64,000 nt of DNA from Fidelibacterota bacterium (lineage in GTDB: Bacteria; Fidelibacterota; Marinisomatia; Marinisomatales; SCKK01), in the NCBI GenBank assembly GCA_004124475.1, contig SCKK01000009.1:17837-81836 (forward strand), given 5' to 3'. Position numbers and translations under genes: made by a program. How positions within the stretch are numbered: the first letter of the stretch is position 1; each line of letters begins with the position of its first letter. This document shows, piece by piece, positions 44,559 through 54,719 of this stretch. The notes under the pieces were generated by a model. It searched no databases and was not told the origin of the DNA. It saw only the letters and a list, made by a program, of their open reading frames with translations.

Positions 44559-46031
44559 ATGATGACCTTTGAAGAATTCAAATATTTAGCGAAATCGCAT
44601 AAAGTAGTGCCTGTCTACCAAAGAGTATTAGCTGACTTGCTGACTCCTGTTTCCGCTTTTATGCGCGTTGCTAAAGATACATCCTACAATTTCCTGATGG
44701 AATCGGTAGAAAAAGGGAATCGGTTCGGTCGGTATTCCTTCATCGGAATAAATCCTAAACTCATCCTCTCTCACTGCAATGGAAAAACGACCGTTTTAAA
44801 GGGTGATCCCAATACCTCTATTGATCAACCTTTTCCTGATATACTAAGAAATATATTAAACCAATACAAAGTCCCACATTTACCCGGTCTGCCTTCATTT
44901 TCAGGAGGTCTCGTCGGATATCTGAGCTACGAAACTGCAAGATGGACTGAAAACATTCCTATTCATTTTAATGGTGGTCTGGGAACCCCGGACGCCATTT
45001 TTATGCTCTACGATGAAGTCTTAGCTTTTGACCATTTTAAAAACCAGGTAATTGTATTCACCCATGTAGAAATCAAAAGAGACACAGATTTAAAAGAACT
45101 TTACCGTTTGGCGCAAATTCGAATAGACAAATTAGGGAAAGCGTTGCACACCGATATCGACTACCAATCCCCAAAAACAACCCATCGAAGTAAGCAAACG
45201 TGTGACATATCCCGGGAAGAATTCGAACAATCCGTTTTAAAAGCGAAAGAATATATTAAGTCAGGTGATATCTTCCAGGTGGTGCTGAGTCAAAGATTCC
45301 ATAGAAGTACCCAGGTTGATTCATTTACTATTTACCGTGCTTTACGTACCATCAACCCTTCCATGTATATGTTCTACCTGAAATTGAACGATTTTGACAT
45401 TATTGGTGCATCACCCGAACTCCTTGTAAAGGTTGAAAATGGTAATGTGGAAATACGACCCATCGCCGGGACACGTCCCAGAGGTAAAACAGAACTGGAA
45501 GACAATCAATTGGCAGAAGAGCTATTGTGCGACGAGAAAGAGAAGGCAGAACATCTCATGCTCCTTGACCTGGCGAGGAATGATGTGGGACGGGTCGTCG
45601 AAAAAGGATCTGTTCAGGTTAAAGATTATATGATCATCGAGAGGTATTCTCATGTCATGCACATTGTTTCTGATGTTCGAGGCAAGTTGGAGAAAAACAA
45701 AGACATTTTTGATGCACTGTTCAGCGGATTCCCGGCAGGAACCACCACCGGCGCTCCCAAAATCCGTGCCATGGAAATCATTCACGAACTTGAAACTCAC
45801 CGTCGAGATATCTATTCGGGGGCTGTCGGCTATATTGATTTAACAGGAAATTTGAATACTTGCATTGCCATTCGTGTTTTGGTGATGAAAGATGGCGAAG
45901 TATATTTTCAGTCAGGAGCAGGAATCGTTTATGATTCTCAACCTGACCGTGAATACCAGGAAACCATTAACAAAGCAAAAGCCATCATGCAAGCCATAGA
46001 TTTGGCGGAAGATGGTTTGGTCTCAACGTGA
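44559..46031 (+). CDS. trpE: Anthranilate synthase component I
   Basis: 490 aa. It makes anthranilate from chorismate with TrpG. The N-terminal tryptophan-binding LLES-type element is FLMESVEKGNRFGRYSF. The chorismate core has RPIAGTRPRG, RNDVGRVVEKGSVQV, SHVMHIVSDVRG and FPAGTTTGAPKIRAMEII. It is the first gene after the attenuator. Feedback inhibition by Trp is likely given the intact element. trpG follows 18 bp later. Confidence 0.96.
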   Translation: MMTFEEFKYLAKSHKVVPVYQRVLADLLTPVSAFMRVAKDTSYNFLMESVEKGNRFGRYSFIGINPKLILSHCNGKTTVLKGDPNTSIDQPFPDILRNILNQYKVPHLPGLPSFSGGLVGYLSYETARWTENIPIHFNGGLGTPDAIFMLYDEVLAFDHFKNQVIVFTHVEIKRDTDLKELYRLAQIRIDKLGKALHTDIDYQSPKTTHRSKQTCDISREEFEQSVLKAKEYIKSGDIFQVVLSQRFHRSTQVDSFTIYRALRTINPSMYMFYLKLNDFDIIGASPELLVKVENGNVEIRPIAGTRPRGKTELEDNQLAEELLCDEKEKAEHLMLLDLARNDVGRVVEKGSVQVKDYMIIERYSHVMHIVSDVRGKLEKNKDIFDALFSGFPAGTTTGAPKIRAMEIIHELETHRRDIYSGAVGYIDLTGNLNTCIAIRVLVMKDGEVYFQSGAGIVYDSQPDREYQETINKAKAIMQAIDLAEDGLVST

Positions 46032-46049
46032 TGTAGATTGGGTGAAAAC

Positions 46050-46643
46050 ATGGTAATTATCCTTGACAACTACGATTCATTTACCTACAATCTGGTACAA
46101 TATGTCGGTTCGTTAGGATTTGAGACTCTAACAATCCGGAATGATGTAGCTACTCCTCAGGAAATAATCAAAATGGAACCGGAGGCAATCATCATTTCTC
46201 CCGGACCGGGGATTCCTAAAGATGCTGGAATTTCTGTAAGTCTTATTCAAGCAGTTACAGGAAAAATCCCCATCTTAGGGGTTTGTCTCGGTCATCAGGC
46301 AATAGCCTATGCGTTTGGGGGTAAAATTACTCAAGCACAGGAAATAGTCCATGGGAAAACATCCCCTATCTATCACGACAACTCACAAATATACAAAGAA
46401 CTTCCCAACCCCTTTAATGCAACCCGATACCATTCACTTATCGTTGAAAAAGATACTTTTCCTTCCATACTTAAAATCACTGCCACGACGGATTCAGATT
46501 TAATTATGGGGATAAAGCACTTAGTACACCCAATATTTGGTGTTCAATTTCACCCGGAATCTTTTGCCACAGATAACGGAATTCAGATTATTAAGAATTT
46601 ATTAGAGATAATTTCAGCAAAAACAAAGGTGACTGAAAAATGA
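46050..46643 (+). CDS. trpG: Anthranilate synthase glutamine amidotransferase
   Basis: 197 aa from ATG 46050 (an in-frame TTG at 46038 is less likely). Class I amidotransferase triad: GVCLGHQAIAYAFGG (Cys), and FGVQFHPESFAT (His, Glu). NYDSFTYNLVQYV is the standard N-terminus. It supplies ammonia to TrpE. It could also serve aminodeoxychorismate synthase (PabA), as single TrpG/PabA proteins often do. Stop overlaps trpD by 4 bp. Confidence 0.95.
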   Translation: MVIILDNYDSFTYNLVQYVGSLGFETLTIRNDVATPQEIIKMEPEAIIISPGPGIPKDAGISVSLIQAVTGKIPILGVCLGHQAIAYAFGGKITQAQEIVHGKTSPIYHDNSQIYKELPNPFNATRYHSLIVEKDTFPSILKITATTDSDLIMGIKHLVHPIFGVQFHPESFATDNGIQIIKNLLEIISAKTKVTEK

Positions 46644-47638
46644 AACAGGTACTTGAAAAATTGTTGGATAAAGAAAGTCTGACCAGAGATGAATCCTACA
46701 ATGTTATGGGACAAATCATGTCCGGAGGATTTGACGATGTGCAGGTGGGAGCATTTCTTGTGGCTTTACGAGCAAAAGGTGAAACCGTAGATGAAGTTGT
46801 TGGATTTGCAGATGCCATGCGAAAAAAAATGACGCCCATTCAGATTGGAGACGGCGCCATTGATATGTGCGGAACCGGAGGTGATATGAAAATTACTTTC
46901 AATATTTCCACTGCTGCATCATTTCTGGTGGCTGGCGCTGGAGTAAAAGTAGCAAAACATGGGAATCGTGCTGCCTCATCCCGATCCGGATCCGCAGACG
47001 TATTAACAGCATTGGGGGTAGATATCTCCATGTCCCCAGAGAAAGTAGCCCTGTGTGTAGAAGAAATTGGAATTGGTTTCCTTTTCGCTCCTGCCCTCCA
47101 TCCTGCCATAAAGTACGCTGTTCCTGCAAGAAAATCGTTAGCCATCAGAACCGTTTTTAACATTTTAGGACCTCTTTGTAATCCCGCCAAAGTAAAACGA
47201 CAGGTGTTGGGGGTCTTTGCACCTGAACTAACCTCAAAAATGGCAAACATCTTAAAAGCTCTCGGCTCAGAAGAAGTGATGGTGATATACGGGAATGACG
47301 GTCTTGACGAACTGACAATCACCACTACCTCTTCAGTCAGCCACCTCACCAACGATGGGAATATTTCTGAAATGACAATAAATCCTCAAGATTATGGCTT
47401 TCCCCTTGGGTCCATTGAAGATCTTAGAGGAGGCTCTCCCGATGAAAATGCCCAAATTATCGAGAAAATCCTGAAAGGAGAAAAAGGTCCCCGACGAGAT
47501 GTGGTAGTACTTAATGCAGCTGCAGGAATTATGGTGGGAGGTAAATCAACCACAATGGAGGAAGGAATCCAATTAGCAAAAGAGGCTATAGATTCAGGAA
47601 AAGCACTTAATGTATTACAACAATTGGCAGCAGCGTGA
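46640..47638 (+). CDS. trpD: Anthranilate phosphoribosyltransferase
   Basis: 332 aa. PRPP-loop CGTGGDM, KHGNRAASSRSGSADVLTALG and the NPAKVKRQVLGVF region identify TrpD. It joins anthranilate to PRPP. Its TGA overlaps the GTG start of trpC (GTGA), implying translational coupling. Confidence 0.95.
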   Translation: MKQVLEKLLDKESLTRDESYNVMGQIMSGGFDDVQVGAFLVALRAKGETVDEVVGFADAMRKKMTPIQIGDGAIDMCGTGGDMKITFNISTAASFLVAGAGVKVAKHGNRAASSRSGSADVLTALGVDISMSPEKVALCVEEIGIGFLFAPALHPAIKYAVPARKSLAIRTVFNILGPLCNPAKVKRQVLGVFAPELTSKMANILKALGSEEVMVIYGNDGLDELTITTTSSVSHLTNDGNISEMTINPQDYGFPLGSIEDLRGGSPDENAQIIEKILKGEKGPRRDVVVLNAAAGIMVGGKSTTMEEGIQLAKEAIDSGKALNVLQQLAAA

Positions 47639-48420
47639 CGTCAATAATTTCACAAATTCTTCACAATAAAAGGCAGGAAGTTGCCAATTTAGAGAAAATA
47701 CTCCCTATGTCTGAGTTAATGGAAATGGAACGTGTAAACCCCTTAGTTTCCTTTCGTGAATTCCTGGCTCGTCCAGGTGTTCAAATCATCGCAGAAATAA
47801 AACCAAAATCTCCTTCCATGGGTGAGCTAAAAAAAGATTTCGATCTTATTGGGATCGTCGAGGCTTATGAAAAAAATGGAGCAGCAGCCATCTCAGTACT
47901 TACCGATGAAATGTATTTTGGGGGAAGTCTGGATATACTCAAACAAGTAAAGTCAACTACCCAATTACCTGTGCTCAGAAAAGACTTTATTATTACGGAA
48001 TACCAAGTATGGGAATCCTATATGGCAGGCGCTGATGCGATACTTCTTATTGCCAATGCTCTCCCTCTCGATCGCCTAATATCCCTACATGAGTTGGCAG
48101 AAGATTTAGGATTAGCAGTTCTGGTTGAGATTTATGAACAGAACCACGCCTATCTCTTTCAATCATTTAATCCGAACATTACCGGTGTAAATGCCAGAAA
48201 CCTTCAAACTCTAAAGACGGATTTGGAAAGATGTTTAACCATGGTTGACTTACTACCCAAAAAATCCGTAAAGGTCGCCGAAAGTGGGATTTCATCGAGA
48301 AAGGATATCATAAAAATTGCTCACACAGGTTTCGATGCAGCTTTGGTGGGTTCTTCACTCATGTCTGCTCCCGACCCGGGGAAAAAATTAGCAGAACTTA
48401 CATCGAGGGTAGAAGCATGA
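47635..48420 (+). CDS. trpC: Indole-3-glycerol-phosphate synthase
   Basis: 261 aa from GTG 47635. A TIM barrel with EIKPKSPSMGELK (catalytic Lys, Ser), VLTDEMYFGGSLD, PVLRKDFIITEYQVWES (catalytic Lys) and KVAESGISSRKDI (phosphate loop). ATGA overlap with trpF. Confidence 0.95.
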   Translation: MTSIISQILHNKRQEVANLEKILPMSELMEMERVNPLVSFREFLARPGVQIIAEIKPKSPSMGELKKDFDLIGIVEAYEKNGAAAISVLTDEMYFGGSLDILKQVKSTTQLPVLRKDFIITEYQVWESYMAGADAILLIANALPLDRLISLHELAEDLGLAVLVEIYEQNHAYLFQSFNPNITGVNARNLQTLKTDLERCLTMVDLLPKKSVKVAESGISSRKDIIKIAHTGFDAALVGSSLMSAPDPGKKLAELTSRVEA

Positions 48421-49070
48421 TTCCCGTCAAAATCTGCGGAATTACATCCCTAAAATCGGCTCAATTAGCCGTTCATGCTGGAGCTTCCGCTATTGGTTTT
48501 ATCTTTTTTCCACAGAGCCCCAGATATGTGATGCCCGATATAGCTGCCTCGATCAGCCGCCAAGTACCAAACCACATCGCCCGGGTAGGTATATTTGTCA
48601 ATGAAAAAACTGATACGATTCATTCGATGGTTAAAACGGTTGGATTAGATTTCCTTCAACTTTATCCCCATCAGGAAAAATTAGATGAGCTGTCCCGGAA
48701 ATATTCAGTAATCAGCGCTATTCAGGTGAAAAATGATGAGGTACCATCCCTACCTGATGGAAATATTTCCGCTTATCTCCTGGATACCTATCGTGATGGA
48801 AAGTTTGGTGGGACAGGAGAATCATTCGATTGGAAAGCAGTTCAAAACCTTGCAACTGAAGTCCCCATCATCCTTTCAGGTGGATTGAATCCAGACAATA
48901 TACTTAAAGCAATTCAGACAGTTAAACCTCAGGCAGTGGACGTAAATAGTGGTGTCGAAACATCACTTGGTGTTAAAGACCATCAAAAATTAATACACTT
49001 ATTTGAAATACTTCAAAGCACTGGAAACTATCCAAATCTGTTTGAAAGAAACATAACTGAATCGCATTAA
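48417..49070 (+). CDS. trpF: Phosphoribosylanthranilate isomerase
   Basis: 217 aa. [11 protein letters not shown] holds the catalytic Cys; [19 protein letters not shown] holds the catalytic Asp and the phosphate loop, with LSGGLNPDN and [16 protein letters not shown] closing the barrel. Here trpF and trpC are separate genes, unlike the enterobacterial fusion. Confidence 0.95.
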   Translation: MIPVKICGITSLKSAQLAVHAGASAIGFIFFPQSPRYVMPDIAASISRQVPNHIARVGIFVNEKTDTIHSMVKTVGLDFLQLYPHQEKLDELSRKYSVISAIQVKNDEVPSLPDGNISAYLLDTYRDGKFGGTGESFDWKAVQNLATEVPIILSGGLNPDNILKAIQTVKPQAVDVNSGVETSLGVKDHQKLIHLFEILQSTGNYPNLFERNITESH

Positions 49071-49071
49071 A

Positions 49072-50283
49072 ATGGAAAATCCAATCAAAACCTATACCTT
49101 ACCGGATGAAAAAGGACACTTTGAGATTTTTGGTGGTCAGTATGTCCCCGAAACTCTCATCCCAGCGCTATCTGAACTTAAAGAGTTATACAATACATTA
49201 AAACAGGATGGAGCATTTACAGAAGAATTATCACAAATATTAAAAAGCTATGCCGGCAGACCCACGCCACTCACTTACGCCAACCGTATTTCAGAAGAAT
49301 TGGGATTTCACGTCTATTTAAAAAGGGAGGATCTTGCTCATACAGGCGCCCATAAAATCAATAATGTCCTTGGGCAGATTTTATTGGCTAAGCGGATGGG
49401 GGAAAAAAGGATTATTGCAGAAACAGGCGCTGGACAACACGGGGTAGCCACAGCCACCGCAGCAGCAAAATTTGGTTTCCCATGCACAATTTATATGGGG
49501 ACAGAGGATATTGAACGGCAAAAATTAAACGTCTTCAGAATGGAACTCCTTGGAGCAGAGGTAATCCCTGTAAGCTCAGGCAGTTGCACATTAAAAGATG
49601 CCATCAACGAAGCTATTCGCGATTGGATTACCAACGTCGAAACGACATACTATCTCATTGGTTCGGTTGTTGGTCCCCACCCCTATCCCATGATTGTAAG
49701 GGATTTTCAATCTATTATCGGAAAAGAAACCAAAATACAATTCAAAGACATTACGAATGGAGATCAAGCACCCGATACTATCGTCGCTTGTGTGGGGGGT
49801 GGGAGTAATGCAATTGGGATATTTCATACATTTCTGTCAGATAACGTAAGGTTGGTAGGCGTAGAAGCAGCAGGAAAAGGATTGAAAACAGACAAACATG
49901 CAGCATCTATCACGAAAGGTTCTTTTGGCGTTCTTCACGGCTCTGCCAGCTTCATTCTCCAATCCGAGGATGGACAAATCACCCTTCCCCACTCCATTTC
50001 AGCCGGACTCGATTACCCGGGCGTGGGACCTGAGCACAGTTACTTAAAATCCATTGGTCGCGTTGAATATGCCTCAGCTACCGACGATGAATCCATCTCT
50101 GCGTACATTTGGTTATCTGAGAAAGAAGGTATTCTTCCGGCTCTGGAATCAGCTCATGCCCTCAGTTTCTTGCGATCCCCGGACAATGGAATACATTCTG
50201 GTGAAAACGTTGTCATCTGCTTGTCAGGACGGGGTGATAAAGACGTACAAACGGTTGCAGAATTTCTGGGACGAGACATATGA
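49072..50283 (+). CDS. trpB: Tryptophan synthase beta chain
   Basis: 403 aa, TrpB1 type. PLP lysine in [32 protein letters not shown], and the phosphate-binding [12 protein letters not shown]. It forms Trp from indole and serine in complex with TrpA. It starts 1 bp after the trpF stop; its TGA overlaps trpA. Confidence 0.96.
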   Translation: MENPIKTYTLPDEKGHFEIFGGQYVPETLIPALSELKELYNTLKQDGAFTEELSQILKSYAGRPTPLTYANRISEELGFHVYLKREDLAHTGAHKINNVLGQILLAKRMGEKRIIAETGAGQHGVATATAAAKFGFPCTIYMGTEDIERQKLNVFRMELLGAEVIPVSSGSCTLKDAINEAIRDWITNVETTYYLIGSVVGPHPYPMIVRDFQSIIGKETKIQFKDITNGDQAPDTIVACVGGGSNAIGIFHTFLSDNVRLVGVEAAGKGLKTDKHAASITKGSFGVLHGSASFILQSEDGQITLPHSISAGLDYPGVGPEHSYLKSIGRVEYASATDDESISAYIWLSEKEGILPALESAHALSFLRSPDNGIHSGENVVICLSGRGDKDVQTVAEFLGRDI

Positions 50284-51050
50284 ACCGGATTCAACAACTC
50301 TTTAAAAAACCTGGTGGAAAACTCATCCCCTATGTCACTGCGGGATATCCTTCACTCAATCTGACTACAAAACTTGTTTTGGCAATGGAAAAGGGCGGAG
50401 CAGATATGATTGAACTTGGCTTACCATTCTCTGACCCTCTTGCAGACGGTCCGGTAATTCAAGCCTCCAGTCAGGTAGCTCTTAAGAACGGTGTGAACAC
50501 CCAGTGGGTACTTGAGCAAGTTGAGATCATCAGAAAATCATCACAAATTCCCATTACTCTCATGGGTTATATAAATCCGATTCTGAAATATGGTTATAAT
50601 AAATTCTTTTTTGATTGCCAACAGGTTGGAGTAGATGGAATTATTGCTCCCGACCTACCGATTGAGGAGGCGAAGGACTTTGTGTTATTGAGTAAGTCAA
50701 ACAACATATCACCCATTTTGCTTGTCGCACCAAACACCCCTAATGATCGAATCCGCACAATTTCTCAAATGGCGGGTGACCTTGTCTATTGTGTCGCTAT
50801 CCTGGGCGTTACAGGAGAAAAACTTTCCAAGGAAGCAACTTTGGTGAAATACCTGTCTCGAGTCAGAGAGAATAGCAATACCCCATTCATTGTGGGCTTC
50901 GGGATAAAAACCCACCAAGATGTAGAAAGAATCAACAGATTGTCCGACGGCGCTGTGGTCGGAACGTCGTTTGTGGAAAAACTCCGAGATTCCAACCACC
51001 CTGAAAAAACTGTTTTGAAATATGTTAAAGAACTGAAAGGAGTGAAATGA
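50280..51050 (+). CDS. trpA: Tryptophan synthase alpha chain
   Basis: 256 aa. [19 protein letters not shown] holds the catalytic Glu and Asp, [12 protein letters not shown] the loop, and IVGFGIKT the phosphate site. It releases indole from indole-glycerol phosphate. Four-base overlaps on both sides show tight coupling, here with the Phe/Tyr branch gene downstream. Confidence 0.96.
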   Translation: MNRIQQLFKKPGGKLIPYVTAGYPSLNLTTKLVLAMEKGGADMIELGLPFSDPLADGPVIQASSQVALKNGVNTQWVLEQVEIIRKSSQIPITLMGYINPILKYGYNKFFFDCQQVGVDGIIAPDLPIEEAKDFVLLSKSNNISPILLVAPNTPNDRIRTISQMAGDLVYCVAILGVTGEKLSKEATLVKYLSRVRENSNTPFIVGFGIKTHQDVERINRLSDGAVVGTSFVEKLRDSNHPEKTVLKYVKELKGVK

Positions 51051-51628
51051 AAACAATAGGTATTCAAGGAGGAAACGGCAGCTTTTGCCACGAAGCTTCT
51101 GCTAACTTTAGTAAAAATCATGGCATTGAGAAATACAAAATTGAGTTTTTGATCACATCAGAAAAGGTTCTCAATGCGGTAGAAAACGGCAAAGTCGATT
51201 TCGGTATTTTCGCCATGGAAAATGCCCAGGGAGGCGTCGTGTTGGAAAGTATAGTGGCACTGGCTCATTACAAGTGTGAGATTGTGGAAATGTTTTATAT
51301 TCCAATCAGCCAAAATCTTCTCGCTCGGAGAGGGGTGTTTGTAGGTGATGTTACGGAAATACATTCTCATCAACAGGCATTGCGTCAATGCAGGGATTAT
51401 CTATCGGAACATTTCTGGACCCGACCACTCATTGAAGAAGACGATACAGCAGAGGCAGCACGTAGACTTAAAGAAGGTAAACTACCTAAAACCGCCGCCG
51501 TTATCGCTCCAAAATCATGTGCCGACCTTTATGGATTGGTCATTCTTCAAGAAGATATTCATGATTTAAAAAATAACCTTACTTTATTTATTGGAATAAA
51601 AAAACTTGAGGACAGCAATGATGAATAG
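51047..51628 (+). CDS. Prephenate dehydratase-like protein without ACT domain
   Basis: 193 aa. The two-lobed PDT domain is recognisable: IGIQGGNGSFCHEASANF, VDFGIFAMENAQGGVV, IHSHQQALRQCRDYL, EEDDTAEAARRL and AAVIAPKSCADLYGL. The usual C-terminal ACT domain that binds Phe is absent, and the TRF motif reads NNLTLFIGI, keeping Thr but not Arg. It probably makes phenylpyruvate (or acts on arogenate). Without ACT, control would fall to the attenuator. A divergent non-catalytic role is possible. Confidence 0.8.
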   Translation: MKTIGIQGGNGSFCHEASANFSKNHGIEKYKIEFLITSEKVLNAVENGKVDFGIFAMENAQGGVVLESIVALAHYKCEIVEMFYIPISQNLLARRGVFVGDVTEIHSHQQALRQCRDYLSEHFWTRPLIEEDDTAEAARRLKEGKLPKTAAVIAPKSCADLYGLVILQEDIHDLKNNLTLFIGIKKLEDSNDE

Positions 51629-52346
51629 TGTTGGAATTATCGGTTTCGGTCGGTTTGGAAGAGTTTTAGGACAGATTCTATCTGATGATTTCAAAGTAAA
51701 GGCATTTGACATTAAACAACAAGAACCTCAGTTTGGGGTGGAATTTGTAAATCTCGAAACAATACTCCAGGAAAAAATTATTTTCATATCCGTACCTATT
51801 CGAGACCTGAAAAATGTAATTATGGATATTGCTCCAAACCTTCAAAAGGGAACAACAGTATTGGATGTCTGTTCCGTAAAGGTCTATCCCGTCACGGTCA
51901 TGACGGAAGCATTGCCTTCTCATGTGGGCATCATCGCAACACATCCTCTTTTCGGACCTGACTCAATAACTATACCTAATGGTCATAAGATTATCATGCA
52001 CAGAACACGAGATGTATACAATCAATTCGATTTCTGGAAAGATTATTTCGCATCGAAAGCCTTTGAAGCGATTGAGATGTCACCGGAAGAACACGATAAA
52101 TTGGCAGCATACTCACAAGGCGTTACCCACTTCATTGGTAGAATTCTGAAAGAGACAGGGATTACATCAACAGAAATTGACACAGTAGGTTTCCGAACAC
52201 TTTTAGATGTGATAGACCAGACATGTAATGACAGTTGGCAGCTTTTCTGCGATCTTGAGAATTATAATCCTTACTCTCTGCGAATGATGGAAAATCTGGA
52301 AAACTCGATTGAAAAGGTTCGAGCTCAAATTCTAAGGAGAAATTAA
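51618..52346 (+). CDS. tyrA: Prephenate/arogenate dehydrogenase
   Basis: 242 aa from ATG 51618, with GAGGA 5 bp upstream; the frame is open from TTG 51606. Rossmann motif VGIIGFGRFGRVLG, then ATHPLFGPDSIT and QGVTHFIGRIL with the conserved His. It oxidises prephenate or arogenate on the Tyr branch. It is short, with no ACT domain, like the cyanobacterial/plant-type arogenate enzymes; substrate choice cannot be read from sequence. Confidence 0.9.
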   Translation: MMNSVGIIGFGRFGRVLGQILSDDFKVKAFDIKQQEPQFGVEFVNLETILQEKIIFISVPIRDLKNVIMDIAPNLQKGTTVLDVCSVKVYPVTVMTEALPSHVGIIATHPLFGPDSITIPNGHKIIMHRTRDVYNQFDFWKDYFASKAFEAIEMSPEEHDKLAAYSQGVTHFIGRILKETGITSTEIDTVGFRTLLDVIDQTCNDSWQLFCDLENYNPYSLRMMENLENSIEKVRAQILRRN

Positions 52347-52347
52347 T

Positions 52348-53367
52348 ATGCTGATTATTATGAACGCAACTGCCACGGACCCTCAAATTGTCAGGGTTAA
52401 GGAACGAATTGAAGAATTAGGTTTCACTGCCCACGACATCCCAGGCAGAACGAGGCTCGCAATTGGAGTTACCGGCAATAAGAATGCCGATGATCGTGTT
52501 TATCTTGAAGGATTGCCCGGCGTTTTACAAGTCATTCCCGTTACCAAACCTTACAAACTTGCCAGCCGAGATATGCACCCGGAAAATTCCGTTATTTCTG
52601 TTCAGAGCGTCAAATTTGGGGATGGGAATGTGGTCATGATTGCCGGACCTTGCGCTGTGGAAAGTAGAGATCAGACATTAAGAATTGCCGAACAGGTTGC
52701 TGAGAGAGGGGCACAGATGCTCCGGGGTGGAGCCTACAAACCGAGAACATCTCCGTATTCTTTCCAGGGATTAGGCGAGGAAGCCTTAAAAATTTTGGCT
52801 GAAGCAAGAGAAAAAACCGGACTACCTATCGTTACAGAAGTTGTGGATCCAAATACCGCTGCCTTAGTAGGAAATTATGTCGATATGCTCCAAATAGGCA
52901 CTCGTAATATGCAGAATTTTATACTGCTTAAGGAAGTGGGTCGGGTCGGAAAACCCGTTCTATTAAAACGAGGAATGAGCGCAACCTTAGATGAAACTCT
53001 CATGTCCGCTGAATACCTCATGGCTCATGGCTGCCATGATGTGGTCATTTGCGAACGAGGTGTCCGCACCTTCACAAGCCATGCGCGGAATACACTGGAC
53101 ATCAGCATAATTCCAGCGCTAAAGCGGGTCAGTCACCTTCCCATTATTATAGATCCAAGTCATTCGAGTGGACAGCGGTTCAGCGTTATCCCTCACGCTC
53201 TCGCTGGAATTGGCGCCGGAGCGGACGGACTGATTGTGGATGTCCACGACAAGCCGGAAGAAGCGCTCTGCGATGGACCTCAAGCGCTCCCACCTGTAGA
53301 GTTTTCTGAATTGATGAGGATCGCCAAGGGTGTTTGTAACGCAATGGGAAAGAGCATTGGACAATGA
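52348..53367 (+). CDS. aroF: 3-deoxy-7-phosphoheptulonate synthase, type I-beta
   Basis: 339 aa. An N-terminal ferredoxin-like regulatory domain (about 1-75) precedes the barrel, as in the Thermotoga enzyme. Barrel motifs: MIAGPCAVESRDQTL, MLRGGAYKPRTSPYSFQG, KPVLLKRGMSATLDE, VVICERGVRTF and IIDPSHSSGQR. It condenses PEP and erythrose 4-phosphate, the entry step. The N-domain would allow feedback by Tyr or Phe. A 104-bp gap before aroA may hold a secondary promoter, not located. Confidence 0.95.
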   Translation: MLIIMNATATDPQIVRVKERIEELGFTAHDIPGRTRLAIGVTGNKNADDRVYLEGLPGVLQVIPVTKPYKLASRDMHPENSVISVQSVKFGDGNVVMIAGPCAVESRDQTLRIAEQVAERGAQMLRGGAYKPRTSPYSFQGLGEEALKILAEAREKTGLPIVTEVVDPNTAALVGNYVDMLQIGTRNMQNFILLKEVGRVGKPVLLKRGMSATLDETLMSAEYLMAHGCHDVVICERGVRTFTSHARNTLDISIIPALKRVSHLPIIIDPSHSSGQRFSVIPHALAGIGAGADGLIVDVHDKPEEALCDGPQALPPVEFSELMRIAKGVCNAMGKSIGQ

Positions 53368-53471
53368 CCGGCATGAGTGGGCAGTAAGCAGTACACACTA
53401 TGCAACCGATTATCGACAACTGACAAAAACAGTAAGCTCATAACCAGCTACATACAAATGATTACAAAAAA

Positions 53472-54719
53472 ATGAGAATATCAGGTGATCTTACATTTCC
53501 CGGGGATAAATCGATTTCCCACCGGGCTCTCATGCTGGCAGCGCTCACCAATGGCGAATGCATCATTGATAATCTGTCAACAGGAGTGGACGTGGAATCG
53601 ACCCGACAGTGTTTAATGACGTGTGGTGTTCAATCCGAAAAGAACGGGAAACAGGTTGTCATCACGGGGAATACACTGAAAAATCCAGCAAGTGATCTCG
53701 ACTGTGGGAATTCCGGCACCACAGCCAGACTCCTCACAGGGCTTTTAGCTGGCCAAGGAATCACTACCACACTTACGGGGGACAAGTCCCTTAGTCAGCG
53801 GCCCATGGAAAGAATCATCCAACCTTTGGGATTGATGGGAGCTTCTTTCGAGAACGAGAATGGTTACCTTCCCCTGCGCCTGAATTCTGCACCGCTTACG
53901 GGTATCGAATACTCACCCCCAGTGGCAAGCGCACAGGTAAAGTCTGCAATTCTTTTTGCAGGATTGGGCGCAGAGGGAGAAACAACCGTCATTGAAAAAA
54001 CAAAAACGAGAGATCATACGGAACGGATGCTGCATGTACTTGGTGCCGATATTCGATTGGATGGGAATAGATCAACAATTAAAAAACTGGAAAATCCACT
54101 CAAACCCTTCGCAATGAAAGTCCCCAGTGACCCATCCACAGCGGCTTTCTTTGCAGCGGCGGCGGCTCTGGTCCCGGGCTCAAACTTGATCCTGAAAGGG
54201 ATTCTTTCCAACCCTACTCGGACCGGATTCTTTTCAGCTTTGGAGAAAATGGGTGCAGGGATGGAATGTCTGAATCAATGGAAGGAGAACGGTGAAGACG
54301 TGGGAGACCTTAGAATTTTTCATCAATCACTGAAGGGAATCAATATCTCGGGTAACCAGATTCCTGTTGTTATTGATGAACTCCCCATTCTTGCGATCCT
54401 CGCCACACAGGCGGAAGGAGTCACTATGGTACAAGATGCACGAGAGCTTCGTGTGAAAGAATCGGACAGGATTTCAGCAATTTGTGTCAACCTTCGGCGA
54501 ATGGGCGCAAACGTAGAGGAATTAGAAGATGGGTTTGTGATCACAGGACCCACACCTCTTCACTCCGCCCAGATCACTACCCACAATGATCACCGCATAG
54601 CTATGGCATTCACTATAGCTGGGCTTATTTCCGATGAACCAATTACGTTGGATAATTCGGACTGTATCGCTATTTCGTGTCCGGAATTTGATTATCTATT
54701 AAAGCAGGTGGTGCGATGA
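53472..54719 (+). CDS. aroA: EPSP synthase (3-phosphoshikimate 1-carboxyvinyltransferase)
   Basis: 415 aa. GDKSISHRALMLAAL, DCGNSGTTARLLTGLLAG, SAQVKSAILFAGL, RVKESDRISA and TTHNDHRIAMAF carry the substrate-binding Lys, Arg and Asp residues. The NSGTT-type motif with Gly before Thr is the class I form. Its last codons overlap aroE by 4 bp. Confidence 0.96.
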   Translation: MRISGDLTFPGDKSISHRALMLAALTNGECIIDNLSTGVDVESTRQCLMTCGVQSEKNGKQVVITGNTLKNPASDLDCGNSGTTARLLTGLLAGQGITTTLTGDKSLSQRPMERIIQPLGLMGASFENENGYLPLRLNSAPLTGIEYSPPVASAQVKSAILFAGLGAEGETTVIEKTKTRDHTERMLHVLGADIRLDGNRSTIKKLENPLKPFAMKVPSDPSTAAFFAAAAALVPGSNLILKGILSNPTRTGFFSALEKMGAGMECLNQWKENGEDVGDLRIFHQSLKGINISGNQIPVVIDELPILAILATQAEGVTMVQDARELRVKESDRISAICVNLRRMGANVEELEDGFVITGPTPLHSAQITTHNDHRIAMAFTIAGLISDEPITLDNSDCIAISCPEFDYLLKQVVR

